Below, one piece after another: positions 10,596 to 21,199 of a stretch of 64,000 nucleotides of DNA. This stretch comes from Schistosoma haematobium. Lineage: Eukaryota; Platyhelminthes; Trematoda; Strigeidida; Schistosomatidae. The stretch covers positions 14,165,924-14,229,923 of the forward strand of contig NC_067202.1 in assembly GCF_000699445.3 (NCBI RefSeq), read 5' to 3'. The notes below the pieces were generated by a model. It made no database searches, was not told where the DNA came from, and saw only the letters and a program-made list of their open reading frames with translations. Position numbers and translations under genes: made by a program. Each line of letters starts with the position of its first letter. Position 1 is the stretch's first letter.

Positions 10596-10644
10596 GAATC
10601 CAGGATGCGCGTTTCGTCCTATATAGGACTCGTCAGCTGGATGT
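10596..10644 (-). ncRNA. Hammerhead ribozyme, Smα type (core intact)
   Basis: Minus strand: helix I ATCCAG/CTGGAT is perfect. CTGACGA fits CUGANGA. Helix II is GTCC/GGAC with loop TATATA. GAAAC follows, then GCGC and an AUC cleavage triplet. The helix III palindrome is ACGCGCAT, one change from the commoner ACGCGCGT, which weakens the second pair. It has the arrangement known for schistosome Smα hammerheads. Confidence 0.8.
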
Positions 10645-10677
10645 ACCGAAGTAGACTTCAATTTGGGGATGCAGATA

Positions 10678-10725
10678 CACTCAGCTGATGAGTCCTAAAA
10701 GGGACGAAACCCACATGCTGGGTTC
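10678..10725 (+). ncRNA. Hammerhead ribozyme, Smα type, cleavage site mutated
   Basis: CTGATGAG, helix II GTCC/GGAC (loop TAAAAG) and GAAAC are intact. Helix I CTCAG/CTGGG still pairs with one G-U. The base expected at C17 is G (CATG instead of CATC), which should block cleavage. Confidence 0.75.
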
Positions 10726-11094
10726 CACTGCTAGCCACCATCCATATTTATTCATAAAGCTTGTGACTTAAGACAATATTGAAGCAGTCCATACAGATTG
10801 TACATATGCCAATAAGAGATTGATCCAGTTTGAAGTCCTAAATATCAATGGGAAGATTCAAACAAACAATACCAAATGAATTTTAAATAGATTTATTGCC
10901 TATTTTTAAAATTGTTCACTTGATTTGTGATTTGGTATTAACAAAACAAAATCAATTTTTCAATGAAACATACAACTGAAGTACCGAATTATCATAGTTT
11001 ACACTTGAGAATGTTTGTGTCTCTCAGTTTCTCAATGCCTTTTATTAGTTTGTATTTGTTGCTTATAAGCCGTTGAGATGTCAATGTTATCTTG

Positions 11095-11500
11095 CACAAT
11101 TCGTCAGCTGAATGTACCTGCAACCCAGAGTTAATGTGTCACTCCGGGAATCGAACACAATATTGTTCGCTTCGAACGCCATCGCGTTATCCGCTTAGCT
11201 ACTGAGTCCTGATAGCCACCTGCTTGTGCAATGGGATGAAGTTTAAATTCATTTGTTGTTGTTTTACTTATATCTTCAAATTGTTATTTAAGACTGCAAT
11301 TGATCAGTCTCTTGTCAGCACATATGAGTCCTGGGTTTCACTGCTGGCATTTGTCAATCTTTGCTTCAAAAGATTGTGACTTAAGGCAATATCGAGGCAA
11401 TCCGCGCAGAATGCACATATGCCAATATCAGAATAATCAATTGCAGTCCTGAATAACAATGGGAAGATACAACTAAGACAATACCAAGTGAATTTACCAC
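11095..11500. mobile_element. Smα-like SINE, rearranged
   Basis: Minus-oriented ribozyme edge and tRNA-like block (B box on the minus strand GTTCGATTCCCGG, A box TAGCTAAGCGGATAACG) up to about 11340. A plus-oriented 3' region then runs to 11500 (GGCAATATCGAGGCAATCCG, ATGGGAAGATAC). Confidence 0.75.
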
Positions 11501-11504
11501 GTTA

Positions 11505-12124
11505 TATATTTAAATCCAATAACTTTAACACATTTTCTGTCTAATTTCGAAAAGGGTACCATACTACTTCAAGAAAGTGTATAGCAGTAGTAGTAGTGGT
11601 AGTAATGGTGGTAGAGATAATATGAATTCTAGAAGTCTAAAACTGTATTTTAGAAGAGCGTAAAAAAACAAAAACAAAATGTATTTGAGTACTGAGCTGT
11701 ATTTCTTTTCCGTTTGTCAGAATAGTACAATACAATTATGTAATCAACAATTTAAATCTTTAGTTTTCATTCTGTCAAAATAGGTTTCAATCATCTCTTG
11801 TAAGAAATATATATAAACAAATCTGGTGTTTAATAATTGTGTATATGATGATAATAATAATAATAAGCTCCAGAAAGATAATCCGACGATTGTATCATTC
11901 CTGAAAAATTAAATGGATGTTCATTATACTACTAATAAGTAGATGAAATTTCTGAAATAGAAAAACGACATCCCTTTGAATATAATTATCTATGGCAATT
12001 AAAGTGTAATGTCCTTACAATTAGTACATTTTCATTATCAAACCCGAAACTGTTATTTTTGACTCCAAGATCATTTCCTTTTAAAGAATCTGTTGATAAT
12101 GATAATCGCTAATAGTTGACAAAT
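11505..12124. other. AT-rich stretch with short trinucleotide runs
   Basis: Contains TAG/TGG and ATA repeats (about 11580-11620 and 11850-11870). Nothing else recognised. Confidence 0.35.
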
Positions 12125-12245
12125 CTTAAATGTCTACAACATCGCGTTATCCACTTAGCTACTGAGTCCTGATAGCCATCTGCTTGTGCAATGGGATGAA
12201 GTTTAAATTCATTTGGTGTTGTTTTACTTATATCTTCACACTGTT
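12125..12245 (-). mobile_element. Smα-like SINE fragment (tRNA-like A-box side)
   Basis: Minus strand: TAGCTAAGTGGATAACGCG A-box region and upstream segment (CAAGCAGATGGCTATCAGGA). It abuts the family A copy that starts at about 12246. Confidence 0.7.
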
Positions 12246-12475
12246 GTTAAGAACCAGTGGTCTAGTTGGTTAAGCGCCTGGCGCGAGAGTGACAGGTCCT
12301 GAGCTCGAATCCTGCGAGTCGGGGGCGTGGATGTGCACTGCTGAGGAGTCCCACAATAGGACGAAACGGCAGTCCAGTGCTTTCAGGTTTTCCATGGTGG
12401 TCTAGCTTCAATCGACTCATGATCCCGACTGTTGAAATTACTACAATCTCCACAAAACCCCTTCTGATACAACAT
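12246..12475 (+). mobile_element. Family A tRNA-SINE, well preserved
   Basis: tRNA-like block (CAGTGGTCTAGTTGGTTAAG; B box GAGCTCGAATCC near 12300-12312), hammerhead (12335-12380) and complete tail through CCACAAAACCCCTTCTGATA. The 5' module is absent. The base changes in its core are fewer than in any other family A copy here. Confidence 0.85.
12335..12380 (+). ncRNA. Hammerhead ribozyme, type I, in SINE family A (core intact)
   Basis: Helix I GCACTG (12335-12340) with CAGTGC (12375-12380), perfect 6 bp. CTGAGGA at 12341. Helix II is GTCC/GGAC with loop CACAATA. GAA, then ACGGCAGT as helix III (two clear pairs, 4-nt loop). C17 is at 12374 in a GUC triplet. This is the best candidate for an active ribozyme in family A. 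Confidence 0.8.
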
Positions 12476-12479
12476 ATTT

Positions 12480-12900
12480 GTTCATTTGTAAATGTAAGGC
12501 ATCTAAACACCAATCGGATTCGAAGAAGGTCATGAAATACAATTAATTAGTTGAAATGAAAAATGTTAATCATTGAATGCTAGCCCAATAATATAAAGAT
12601 CAATCTTTTTCTGTAAGACTTGAATGTTCTGAGTTCTATCCTCCATGATAGGTTCATGAATGTGTACTGCCAATCAAACGCTCTTTAATAGGATTAAACA
12701 GCTGTCCGGTACTATCTACTCTTCGACAGTTGGCTAATTAAATCATGAATCATATAAAACAAATCATATTATGATATTCTTGTTGCAAAAATACTTCTGT
12801 CAAATTTATTCTCAATTTGACACAAAATATTCAGCTAAGCTACTTTTGCTAACAAGCATTATTACTTCAATTTGTAAACAAAACTCATATTAATTTTTTT
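12480..12900. other. AT-rich stretch with a possible SINE relic
   Basis: About 12620-12730 vaguely resembles family A (GAATGTGTACTGCC, AATAGGATTAAACAGC), but too little remains to assign it. Confidence 0.3.
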
Positions 12901-13115
12901 AATGGTTGAGATCATGAGTCAATTGAAGCTAGACCACCATGGAAAACCTGGAAGCACTGGACGGCCGTTTCGTTCTATTGTGAGACTTCTCAACAGTGCG
13001 CATCCACGACCACGCTTCGCGGGATTCGAACCCAGGAACAATCAGTCTAGCTTCAACTGACTCGTGATCTCAACCATTGAAATTACTATAATATTCGCAA
13101 AACCCTTCTGACATA
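12900..13115. mobile_element. Family A SINE fold-back
   Basis: Minus-oriented tail, ribozyme and B box (GGGTTCGAATCCCG) to about 13045, then a plus-oriented tail (TCTAGCTTCAACTGACTCGT) to 13115. The minus ribozyme has TTGAGAAG for CTGAGGAG, so it is likely dead although helix I and GAAACGGCCGTC are kept. Confidence 0.75.
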
Positions 13116-13794
13116 TTGATTTGTTTGTTTCTCATGGGTTCTTTATCTTGTTTACTTTATCAGTTTACTTTATCTTAATCACTAACGCTAATTCCCCCTT
13201 TAAAATCATTTGGTAAAACAATTATGTGTTTAGACTTATTTACTATTAGCCTTTCATCTTCACTTTCCTACTATTTAACTTAAAGATATAGATAATTTTA
13301 CAATTTTACAACGAAGGGTGAAACACTTTTCTGGTTTATTATTGCATTGGGCACTTGATGGCAGTTCATAAGTAACCTTGCTCAATTCAGATTTCATACT
13401 CATTGGTATTTATTGACAAGATACACTTATATTATTGAGGGAATTGATACTCTCCACCCCACTTAGCTTTACAGTTTGAGCTTGTTGAATCACGAATTAC
13501 TTTCTATAAGTCTAGGTTTCTTCACTGATCAACTCCAGTCACTTAACATCTGAACATAGTTCACGCGGTGTTAAATCACTTAGGCTAGTGATTATACTGG
13601 AACTTGATTGATCAACATAACGTATTTTCCATACTCGGACAAAACAGTCTAATTACGGTTAGCTAATGACGTAAACTATGACATTTAAAATCTACTAATC
13701 TCTTTCAGTTGTCCATATCATATTCTGTTCAATAATTCGAAGAATTCAATGTAATAACTAAGAAAAATTATAATTATTTAAATTAAGAAATGAT
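13116..13794. other. AT-rich stretch without recognised feature
   Basis: No exon signature, LINE motif or SINE block recognised. Confidence 0.35.
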
Positions 13795-14165
13795 ATTAGT
13801 TAGAGCACCATTGAAAACATGGAAGTACTGGGCGGCCGTTTTGTTCTAGCATGGAACTGCTCAACAGCGCGCATCCACAATTCTGCACACAGAGGTCGAA
13901 CTCAGGACCCTCGGCCTTCCAAAAGAATATTTAACCTCCAGATTTCTGGGGCAGCATCTAATGAAGGTAATGTTTAACTTTAATCACTTCTGGTTAAGTG
14001 ATCTTGAGGTTGTATCATCTCGTAAGATCGAAGGCATTAAGTTAGATTCCCACATCTAGGATAGTGAATGAGTATTTCTAACGTATCCCAGAGTAGAACG
14101 AAACAACCGTCCAATGCTTCCACGTTTTTAATGTTGGTCTAGCTAAGATCATTTCGTAATTTAAA
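13795..14165. mobile_element. Family A SINE fold-back, degenerate
   Basis: Minus-oriented half (13795-13985) and plus-oriented half (about 14020-14165) with recognisable CGAAAC-type remnants and tail. It ends about 30 bp from the donor of the exon at 14196-14488, so it sits in the following intron. Confidence 0.65.
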
Positions 14166-14195
14166 CCCAAAAAATATTTTACGATCAATTATTAC

Positions 14196-14488
14196 TTTGA
14201 ATGTTTTTCTGTTTTGTATTGAAGGTAATGGAGGCTGAGTTGGATTGCGTGGATTCACTGATTTAGCAACAATTCCAGCAATCGGATAAACCGATGGTGA
14301 TAATGAAGATGATTGTGAAGATGTTAAATTTGATGAACCAAGAGGTAATTGTGTAGTAACTGGATAAGATGGAAATTGTTTACTCGAGTTTAGTATTTCA
14401 CCAATTTTGAATTTTCTTTCAGATCCTGTTTTCCCATTAAGTTGCAATTGTTTTCTTTGATTTGTAGAAATACAAGTTGGTGAATTTG
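14196..14488 (-). CDS. Exon of a putative type I membrane protein: Ser/Thr/Pro-rich tail region
   Basis: Minus strand. A consensus acceptor (TCTACATTTTAG) precedes CA|AAT and a GTAATA donor follows AAA at 14195. The 293-bp exon encodes 97 full codons, rich in Ser, Pro, Gln and Asn, with basic residues near its start (NQRKQ, SERKFKIGEI). It needs one base from the previous exon, exactly what the transmembrane exon at 22975-23096 supplies, so the two can be spliced in frame with a Thr codon at the junction. That would make this the cytoplasmic tail. No family is recognised. It starts without an ATG, so it is internal. Confidence 0.6.
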
Positions 14489-14489
14489 C

Positions 14490-15069
14490 TAAAATGTAGA
14501 TGAATAAAGATGTAAGGAGAAATACTAATTACCAAATAGAATATCACACTAGCTAGTCATCATATACTACTGATTGGACTACTCTAGTTCATTTTAAAAT
14601 GTAGAAACTTCGGAATAGATTAAATTCAATAAAAACAGAATATTTGGATGTGTTGTGGTAACTGCTTCATTAGTCAATCACTTATGTAACTGTTATTATA
14701 TAACTCTCAACGGTGTTTGATATTGGAAGTTAATAAGAAGCGGCGACTACAGTTTATTAGAGGATAGCATGTAGAAACAAAGCTATAAACGCATCAAGCA
14801 AACTTAAGGCAGAAAGGCGAATGTGTATATATGTGATCAAATATAGTGGCAAATTTATAGTCAAATCGCATAAGGGCATAACAAGGCAAAGCAAAAGCTA
14901 ATCATAGGATTCGAGTACATATATACATGGGAAAGAGAATGATACGTCGAGTGATATTTAAGCGATCAACATTTAAGCTAGAGAAAGATATGTACGTAGG
15001 ATGTCACATGTGATCAAGCGTACACATTTATACAGATATGATAGTGATCATAATGGTGCAAACAAATAG
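14490..15069. other. Intronic stretch without recognised feature
   Basis: Lies upstream of the minus-strand exon, between it and the solo LTR. No repeat family recognised. Confidence 0.35.
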
Positions 15070-15534
15070 TGTTATGGCCCAAAGCCGCCAATCAGAAGCA
15101 GCGAATTACCGACTGGACCAAGGATGCGTAAACCCGTATGAGCAGTCTAGAGTCGTGATTGGTCTCGCTTCCTGTCTAACCCAGCCAGTTGAGTCCAGAA
15201 CACCAATCTCAGCCTCTGTAATATAAATCATTTATTTCAAATATACGGGGTTTATATACCAATCAAACAGACCACATCGTACCATAAAATAGGAAACAAT
15301 ATTTGTACAGGATTTGGCCAAATGTGGGAAGCAGTGACTAATAGATAGGGCATAATTCAAGAATGGCAAATCATATAATAATGGTTCATAGGTCAAAATA
15401 AAGTTTATGATAAGAGGAACACGAATTTGAATAGTTCAGTTATTCAACAATTATACGATAAAATTATACGTTTAGTATTGGTTCATAAATGGATCCCAAC
15501 AGTTACCATTCATTATGCTTATCGGGACCTAACA
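15070..15534 (-). mobile_element. Solo LTR (family L), copy 1
   Basis: Begins TGTTATGG and ends CCTAACA, the TG...CA ends of an LTR. It is closely similar along its length to 50147-50623. On the minus strand it contains a TATATAAACCCCG box and, about 12 bp on, a GAAATAAATGA signal, so a promoter and polyadenylation site can be read on that strand. No internal retrotransposon sequence adjoins it. The flanking pentamers do not match, so its target duplication has been lost or one flank rearranged. Family (Gypsy or BEL) not determined. Confidence 0.75.
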
Positions 15535-15539
15535 GCGTA

Positions 15540-15735
15540 TTGGCATTTTATCTGATGTCAGTTTATGATGAAAATCATAAATCTAAATCCTAAACTCCAA
15601 CCATCAACTGTAAATCATTATCTTTATTCCTCAACCTGGTTTATAACCTTCATTTAGCTCTATTAAACAGGTAGACACTCTCAAGGTCAGTTCGGTGTCG
15701 CTCAAAAGTCGTCCACAAATTATAGTCTCACCATG
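15540..15735. mobile_element. Merlin-type MITE, 5'-truncated
   Basis: Right half of the MITE seen whole at 5451-5739: CTGATGTCAGTTTATGATG, the CAACCTGGTTTATAACC block and the terminal CCACAAATTATAGTCTC. The left part is missing at the boundary with the solo LTR. Confidence 0.75.
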
Positions 15736-15879
15736 ATAGTTTGTTTTATTATTCAACATGTAAATCAAATAGAAATTACAAATCAGTAGGGTTCTTCCTT
15801 TAAGTTTAAAAACAGTATCTTCAAACGATTAATATTTGTGCATCCTGTTGGAACTGTCTCGATATTGACTTAAGTCATA

Positions 15880-16165
15880 AGCTTTATAAGCAAAGATAGA
15901 TAATGGCTAGCAGTGGAATCCAAGATGCGCGCTTTGTCCTACAAGCAAACAATATCAAGTGAATTAAACTTCATCCCATTGCACAAGCAGATGGCTAACA
16001 GGACTCAGTACTTGAGTGGATAACTTGATGGCGTTCGAAGCAAACGGTACTGGATTCGAGTGCCGGAGTAAACATTCATTCTGAGATGCAGGTACATCTA
16101 GCCGATGAGTCCCAAATAGGATGAAACGCGTATCTTGTATCTCACTGCTAACCATCATCTTTGCT
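15880..16165 (+). mobile_element. Smα-like SINE with tRNA-like block and mutated hammerhead
   Basis: An inverted ribozyme remnant (about 15905-15940) is followed by a plus-oriented body: A box TACTTGAGTGGATAAC, B box GGATTCGAGTGCC and a hammerhead block at 16092-16142. The core reads CCGATGAG (U4 to C) and GATGAAAC, so it should be inactive. Confidence 0.75.
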
Positions 16166-16327
16166 TATTAAGGAATAGTAGTTTCATTTAACACGTTTGT
16201 TATTATTGTGTAAACTAATTTGTTAACATGTAGTTCAAATGACCTGCTTGAATCTCTCCTCAGCTATCTATTTTCCAACTGTACAATTTAGATTAAGTTG
16301 AATACAAATATGATTCCTAACTATGTC

Positions 16328-16770
16328 TGTCAGTCAGTCAGTAACAACGTAAAACTTCGTACGTACGTACATCAGTTCGAGTTGCCATACGACATTAGCA
16401 CAGAGATGCAGTTGTCGATTCAAATCCCGTAGTAGTAGAGGTAGTAAGAGTAAAGGCAGTAATCGGAAAGATCAAAGTTTGGAGACGTTATTCAAGGAAT
16501 ATAATCCAGTGAAATAAATTTGGAAGGAGAAAAAATAAAGGGACCTGAAGAATTCAGAAGATTATTATTTGAGAGAACAGAGAGAGTGGATGCACCTGTG
16601 CCATTGCAATCGATTTTGAACCAAATCATTGAAGGTTTCTAACCATGGGTTGCTTTCATCTGGCGGTCCCCAACCAGGTAGTCTACACCTACCAACATGG
16701 CTCACTCAGTCCACTTGTCAGTGACTTCATGGACTTGTGCCATGTTTTGGTCTGGCCGCCCCTAGCTCCT
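16328..16770 (-). mobile_element. RTE-like LINE 3' end, (TGAC)n family
   Basis: (GTCA)n at 16328-16342 marks the 3' end. The body matches the other copies through the 3' UTR into the C-terminal coding part and stops at about 16770, so it is 5'-truncated. Confidence 0.8.
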
Positions 16771-16994
16771 AACTAAGTATATGTACTCACATGGTATTTA
16801 ATCTTTAGTACTTAAAACAAACGAAAATAATTGTGACATTTGAAGTAACAGTTAATTTTCACCATTTAAAATGAATGAAATATTCTAACTATAGAAAGAA
16901 TATTGATAGAATAGTTATCATTTGACTATATGTTGAAAAGAAACTTATACGGTTAAACGACTGTTTCTATGACATTCTACGTTAATCAAATAAA

Positions 16995-17150
16995 ATTTAT
17001 AAAACCTGAAAGCACTAGACGACTGTTTTGTCCTAGTATGGGACTCCTCTGTGGTAGTGTGCATCCACAATCCCCCTTCGCGGGATTCAAATTTAGAACC
17101 TATCGGTCTCGCGCGTAAACGCTTAACAATGTAGACCACTGCATTATATC
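16995..17150 (-). mobile_element. Family A tRNA-SINE, partial
   Basis: Ribozyme block and tRNA-like block on the minus strand (the reading frame spanning it is not a gene). The ribozyme core is altered: CCACAGAGGAG on the minus strand. Confidence 0.7.
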
Positions 17151-17299
17151 CTAGTGAAGATTACATTACGAGTAACGTCTGAGACTTATTAATCGACTAA
17201 TATTATTTATATATTCTCATGGTATAAATATTTAGTAACTAGATTATGTATATCTATATTCCCCTTGTTATAAGCTTCATTTTGATCTACATATTATTA

Positions 17300-17677
17300 T
17301 TGTTGTACGATTTACTATTCTTAAGTTATGTTCAGTTTATTGACTACTGCCTCCCACGTTCACAAACACTTTTTGGCTTTATTGTATATGAATGTTATTT
17401 CCTATTTTATGGTGCGTTGCAGTCTGTTTGGTTGATATATAAACCCAGTATGGCTGAAATAAATGATTCTATTCTATTCGATTCGATTTGCATAGTGGAG
17501 GCTGTTGTTGGCATTCTGGACTCAAGTGGACGGGCTAGGCGAGCAACGGACCAATAGGATGCTAGGCTGATCAAACCGGTCGAACGTCATTGGTTTAGTA
17601 CAGTATAAGAGCGAATAATTCATATTTTGATTAGCGAATAGATTACGTGATAATTAGCGGGTCATAAAGTCATAACA
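17300..17677 (+). mobile_element. Solo LTR (family L), diverged copy 2
   Basis: Opposite in orientation to the copies at 15070 and 50147. Shares the GATATATAAACCC box (about 17434-17446), the GAAATAAATGATT signal just after it, the TTCTGGACTCAAGTGG block and the CATAACA end at 17671-17677. The left edge is not sharply definable. The open frame across it is fortuitous. Confidence 0.6.
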
Positions 17678-17915
17678 CACTGAGTTGACATTCAATGATG
17701 TCTAACTTTAACCAATCCATGAAATCGCACCGCTGTCCACTATTGTCTTTGGTGAGTTACTATCTCATCACAGACCCAGGATCGTAGAGGCGCACTATTG
17801 AGGAGTCCTAAACGTCTAATGCATCCAGGTTTTCCATAGTGATCTAGCTTTAATCAACTTATGAATTCAATTAATAAATTACGAAAATCTCCACAAAACT
17901 ACCACCAACACCTTC
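17678..17915. mobile_element. Family A SINE, rearranged
   Basis: The 5' module appears inverted (TAACTTTAACCAATCCATGAAATC), then a plus-oriented ribozyme block (TTGAGGAGTCC, remainder deleted) and tail to 17915. Confidence 0.65.
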
Positions 17916-17919
17916 TGAT

Positions 17920-18369
17920 TATAATAATGAATAGAGCTATGATTATTATTATTCTTTAAAGTTAAGAAATGAACTATAGTCATTCACTATACAATAATGT
18001 ATCATTTAAATGAAGCGGTCATTCAAGTGTTATTATTTATTAAAACAATGAAAAAAAAACAATAAAATTTCTAATTCATTCATAGTGTATAGTAACTCAA
18101 TTTAAGTCTTTAAATGACTTTAGATGGTATTCAAGTGTTAGTTTAATACAACCAAGTTATTAAAACAGGTTAGTAACACATATATAAGAATTAGATATAA
18201 ATTATTGATTAAAGTACTTTATCGATTTATTTATTAGTGTTATCCTATGAAGTATTATTATTATTATTGGATATAGTGAAAGTTCATTGTTCATTATTGA
18301 AGTCTGAATACTTGAGATACCCTGAAGCCATTCTATGTATACATGTATCATAAAGAGTAAATAGATTTA
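17920..18369. other. AT-rich stretch without recognised feature
   Basis: A short ATT run near 18260-18270. Nothing else recognised. Confidence 0.35.
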
Positions 18370-18944
18370 TATTATGATGCAGATGTGGAAGCGCGGATTG
18401 GTAAAGCAAGAGCAGCATATTTACAACTGAAGGACATCTGGAACTCAAAACAACTGTTTGTCAACCAACACCAAGGTCAGGATTTTCATTACAAATGTCA
18501 ACACAGTCCTACTGTATGGGGCGGAAACTCGGAGAACTACGAAAGTCATCATCCAGAAGATACAAGTATTTATTAACAGTTGTCTACGCAAAATACTTCG
18601 GATCCGTTGGCCGGACACTATTAGCAACAACCAACTTTGGGAAAGAACAAACCAGATCCCAGCGGAGGAAGAAACCAGGAAGAAGCGCTGGAAGTGAATA
18701 GGACACACATTGAGGAAAGCACCGAACTGCGTCACAAGACAAGCCCTCCTGTGGAATCCTCAAGGTCGAGGGAGAAGAGGAAGACCAAAGAACACATTAC
18801 GCCGGTAAATGGAGATAGACATGAGGCAAATGAACAAGGATTGGATGGAATTAGAAAGGAAGGCTCAGGACAGAGTGGGTTGGAGAATGCTGGTCGGCGG
18901 CCTATGCTCCATTAGGAGTAAGAGGCGTAAGTAAGTAAGTAAGA
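18370..18944 (+). mobile_element. RTE-like LINE 3' end, (GTAA)n family
   Basis: Translated segments [20 protein letters not shown], then in shifted frames [18 protein letters not shown] and GRPK-type residues, are the C-terminal end of an RTE-clade polyprotein. The copy ends CGTAAGTAAGTAAGTAAG. Several frameshifts separate the blocks, so it is a pseudogene fragment. It is 5'-truncated at about 18370. Confidence 0.8.
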
Positions 18945-19219
18945 TTTATATGAACCTTTTACATGTAATTTGGATAATGATATAAATTGTTAAATTTATA
19001 TATAGTGCAACTATGTTACATTTAATAAACTAACATCTTGACTAATGTGAAAACATTTTGATCTATAAGGATTGAAATTAATAGAATAAATAATCAGATT
19101 TTGGTGGCCCGAGATCTGACTCCAATTAGATCGTATGAATGTCTGTTATCGCCTATTCTCATGTATAATCATCGACTTAAATCGTGTTAGTCAATAACGG
19201 AATTAAATAAGTCAAATAA

Positions 19220-19740
19220 CGAGAATGGCCCCAAATGCCCCAGTACGGCCGAGAGTGAGTAGAGTCCGCTCTCCCTCTCGAAATGCTCTCACATGGCCAC
19301 GCGTATATAGCCCCTGCCAGGGAAGTTCTACTCACTGTCTTCTCGTGGCGAGGGTGTTGTTTACGAAATTGAGAGGACGAAAATCAAATGTCTGGCTGAT
19401 TAATCGGGTCGGTGGGCATAGAGAGTCCACCTACGGGAGTTGGAAAACCCTCATTCCAGCACAATGGTGTACATGGGCTCCAGTATCCTGCGGGAACAAA
19501 TGGCGTATGAACCAGTCATTGGCCACCGGCTTCCATGGAACTGCATCTCCTTACGATGCTCCACTGCCTTGTGGATCAGACCTTCAGGTCGAAGGCTCCG
19601 AGTGTGGCCCCGTAAGAAATCCACCTACTTCAGTTTGGGCACCCGGTCAGTATCACAGCCCACACACATATCGAATGAGATTTATGTGGCGCATATGTAT
19701 TTGGTGCCTCCTTGTACCAATATCTATGTGTTAAAATAAT
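19220..19740 (+). repeat. Dispersed repeat D, copy 1
   Basis: About 520 bp, less AT-rich than its surroundings, shared with 27896-28405 (plus) and 30525-31030 (minus). It ends in an AAAATAATAATAAA tail, suggesting insertion by retroposition. Long frames occur in it on both strands, but the three copies do not preserve a common frame with conserved ends, so I do not call a gene. It could be a LINE 3' end or a SINE. Confidence 0.7.
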
Positions 19741-19889
19741 AATAAAATAATAAATTGTGGAAATTGTAGTGTGTTCAAAGTTGAATTCCTGGGGCGATCC
19801 AATCCGTATAGAATGTGAGACAGTTATTTACCTCAGATAATGGATGAAGGGTTGCGCAAGATCGTGGATCGATTAAAGTTACATATTTA

Positions 19890-20085
19890 CACCATTAAAT
19901 GCTGGCTCAGTGGCCTAGAGTTTAAGCATCCGCTCGCTAAATCGAATGTCCTGGGTCTGAGTTCTGCATGCGCGATTGTGGATACACACGGTTGAGGAAT
20001 CCCATACGGCAGTTCATTGCTTTCAGATTTTTTTAATGATGGTCTAGCTTAGATCAATTCGTGAATTCAACTTTGAATATGTTAC
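19890..20085 (+). mobile_element. Family A tRNA-SINE, partial
   Basis: tRNA-like block (GGCTCAGTGGCCTAGAG; B box GGGTCTGAGTTC), a drifted ribozyme (GTTGAGGAATCC, core truncated) and tail. Confidence 0.7.
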
Positions 20086-20384
20086 CAAATTATTGCTATT
20101 AGTCAAGCTTATTCAAGTGTAGGTCAATGAAAATGAAATAGTGTTGCATGGTAAATTGCTATAACTTTAGTTGTTCATAAATTCTTCATTCAAACCTTTA
20201 TTCAGCCAGAGTTTTTCTTTACTTTGTAGAGGATTTCGAAGGACAGTTCACATGGTAGGGCGTGACCCAAACTAACCATGATCGGCTTGCATTCCCTCTT
20301 AGATAGTCACGCAGAGTATATCATTACTAAATTCAGTATTACTTAAATACCAACTTAGTAGCAACTTATTTACTTACATCTGTT

Positions 20385-21195
20385 ACTCCTCGTGGAGGTA
20401 CATAGGCTGCCCACCAGCACATTCCATCCAGCACTGTCCTGGGCAATTCTTTCCAGCTCTTTCCAGTTGTTATTCATCCTTTGAAGATCTGTTTCAATTT
20501 CCCAAAGTAATGTGTTCTTCGGCCTTCCTGTTTTCCGATTCCTTTCAGGATTCCAAGTTAGGGTTTGTCTCGTGATGCAGTACGGTGATTTCCTGAATGT
20601 ATGTTCTATCTACTTCCATCGTCTTTTCCTAATTTCCTCTCCAACTGGAAACTGGTTTGTCCTCTCACACAGTAGGCCGTTGTTGATGGTATCCGGTCAA
20701 TCGATGTTGAGTATCTTGAGTAAACAACTATTTATGAATACTTTAACCTTGTTGATGATGGTTGTAGTAGTTCTCCAAGTTTCAGCTCCGTATAGTGGAA
20801 CTAACTGTCCTGACAGTCCTGTTGAAGATTCTGACTTTGATAGTCGTTAACAGATAGTTGTTCTGAGTTCCATGTCTCAGGTGTTACTCGTGATTTAATC
20901 TTCGCTCGGATATAACACTTCTCAGGTACGTGAAGGATTCCACATCTTCCACAGTTTCGCCATCAAGTGTGGTTGAATTGGTGTTCTCTGTGTTGTATTT
21001 GAGGATCTTGCTTTTTCCTTCGTGTATGTTGAGGCCCACTGATGCAGATGCTGCTACTATACTAGTTTTGTCTTCATCTGTATCTGTTCGTGTGTATGGG
21101 ATAGGAGGTCTAGGTCATCTGCGTAGTCCAAATCGTCTAATCGGTTTTGAACTGTCTATTATATTCCGTGCTTTCCCTCAGACGTCAATTACAAG
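20385..21195 (-). mobile_element. RTE-like LINE fragment with RT catalytic box, (GTAA)n family
   Basis: On the minus strand the RT motif DYADDLDLLSHTHEQIQ lies near 21080-21132, followed by GKSKILKYNTENT, DGETVEDVESFTYL and the C-terminal region of this family. Frameshifts break it into pieces. The 3' end lies at about 20385, near CGAGGAGTAACAGATGTAAG on the minus strand. It is the longest (GTAA)n-family copy here. Confidence 0.8.
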
Positions 21196-21199
21196 CAAC

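Larger units (their letters stand above)
10555..10905. mobile_element. Smα-like SINE (family B) with two opposed hammerheads
   Basis: A minus-oriented ribozyme block (10596-10644) is joined by about 35 bp to a plus-oriented block (10678-10725) and the usual Smα-like 3' region (GCTTGTGACTTAAGACAATA and ATATGCCAATAAGAGA segments). The tRNA-like block is missing from this copy. The arrangement is a fold-back. Confidence 0.8.

Noticed and set aside
16092..16142. Active Smα hammerhead
   Set aside because: The core reads CCGATGAG and GATGAAAC; U4 to C and loss of the helix II closing base should inactivate it.
17246..17557. Hydrophobic 103-codon protein
   Set aside because: Most of it lies in an LTR-like sequence, and the hydrophobic start is AT-rich DNA without splice or homology support.
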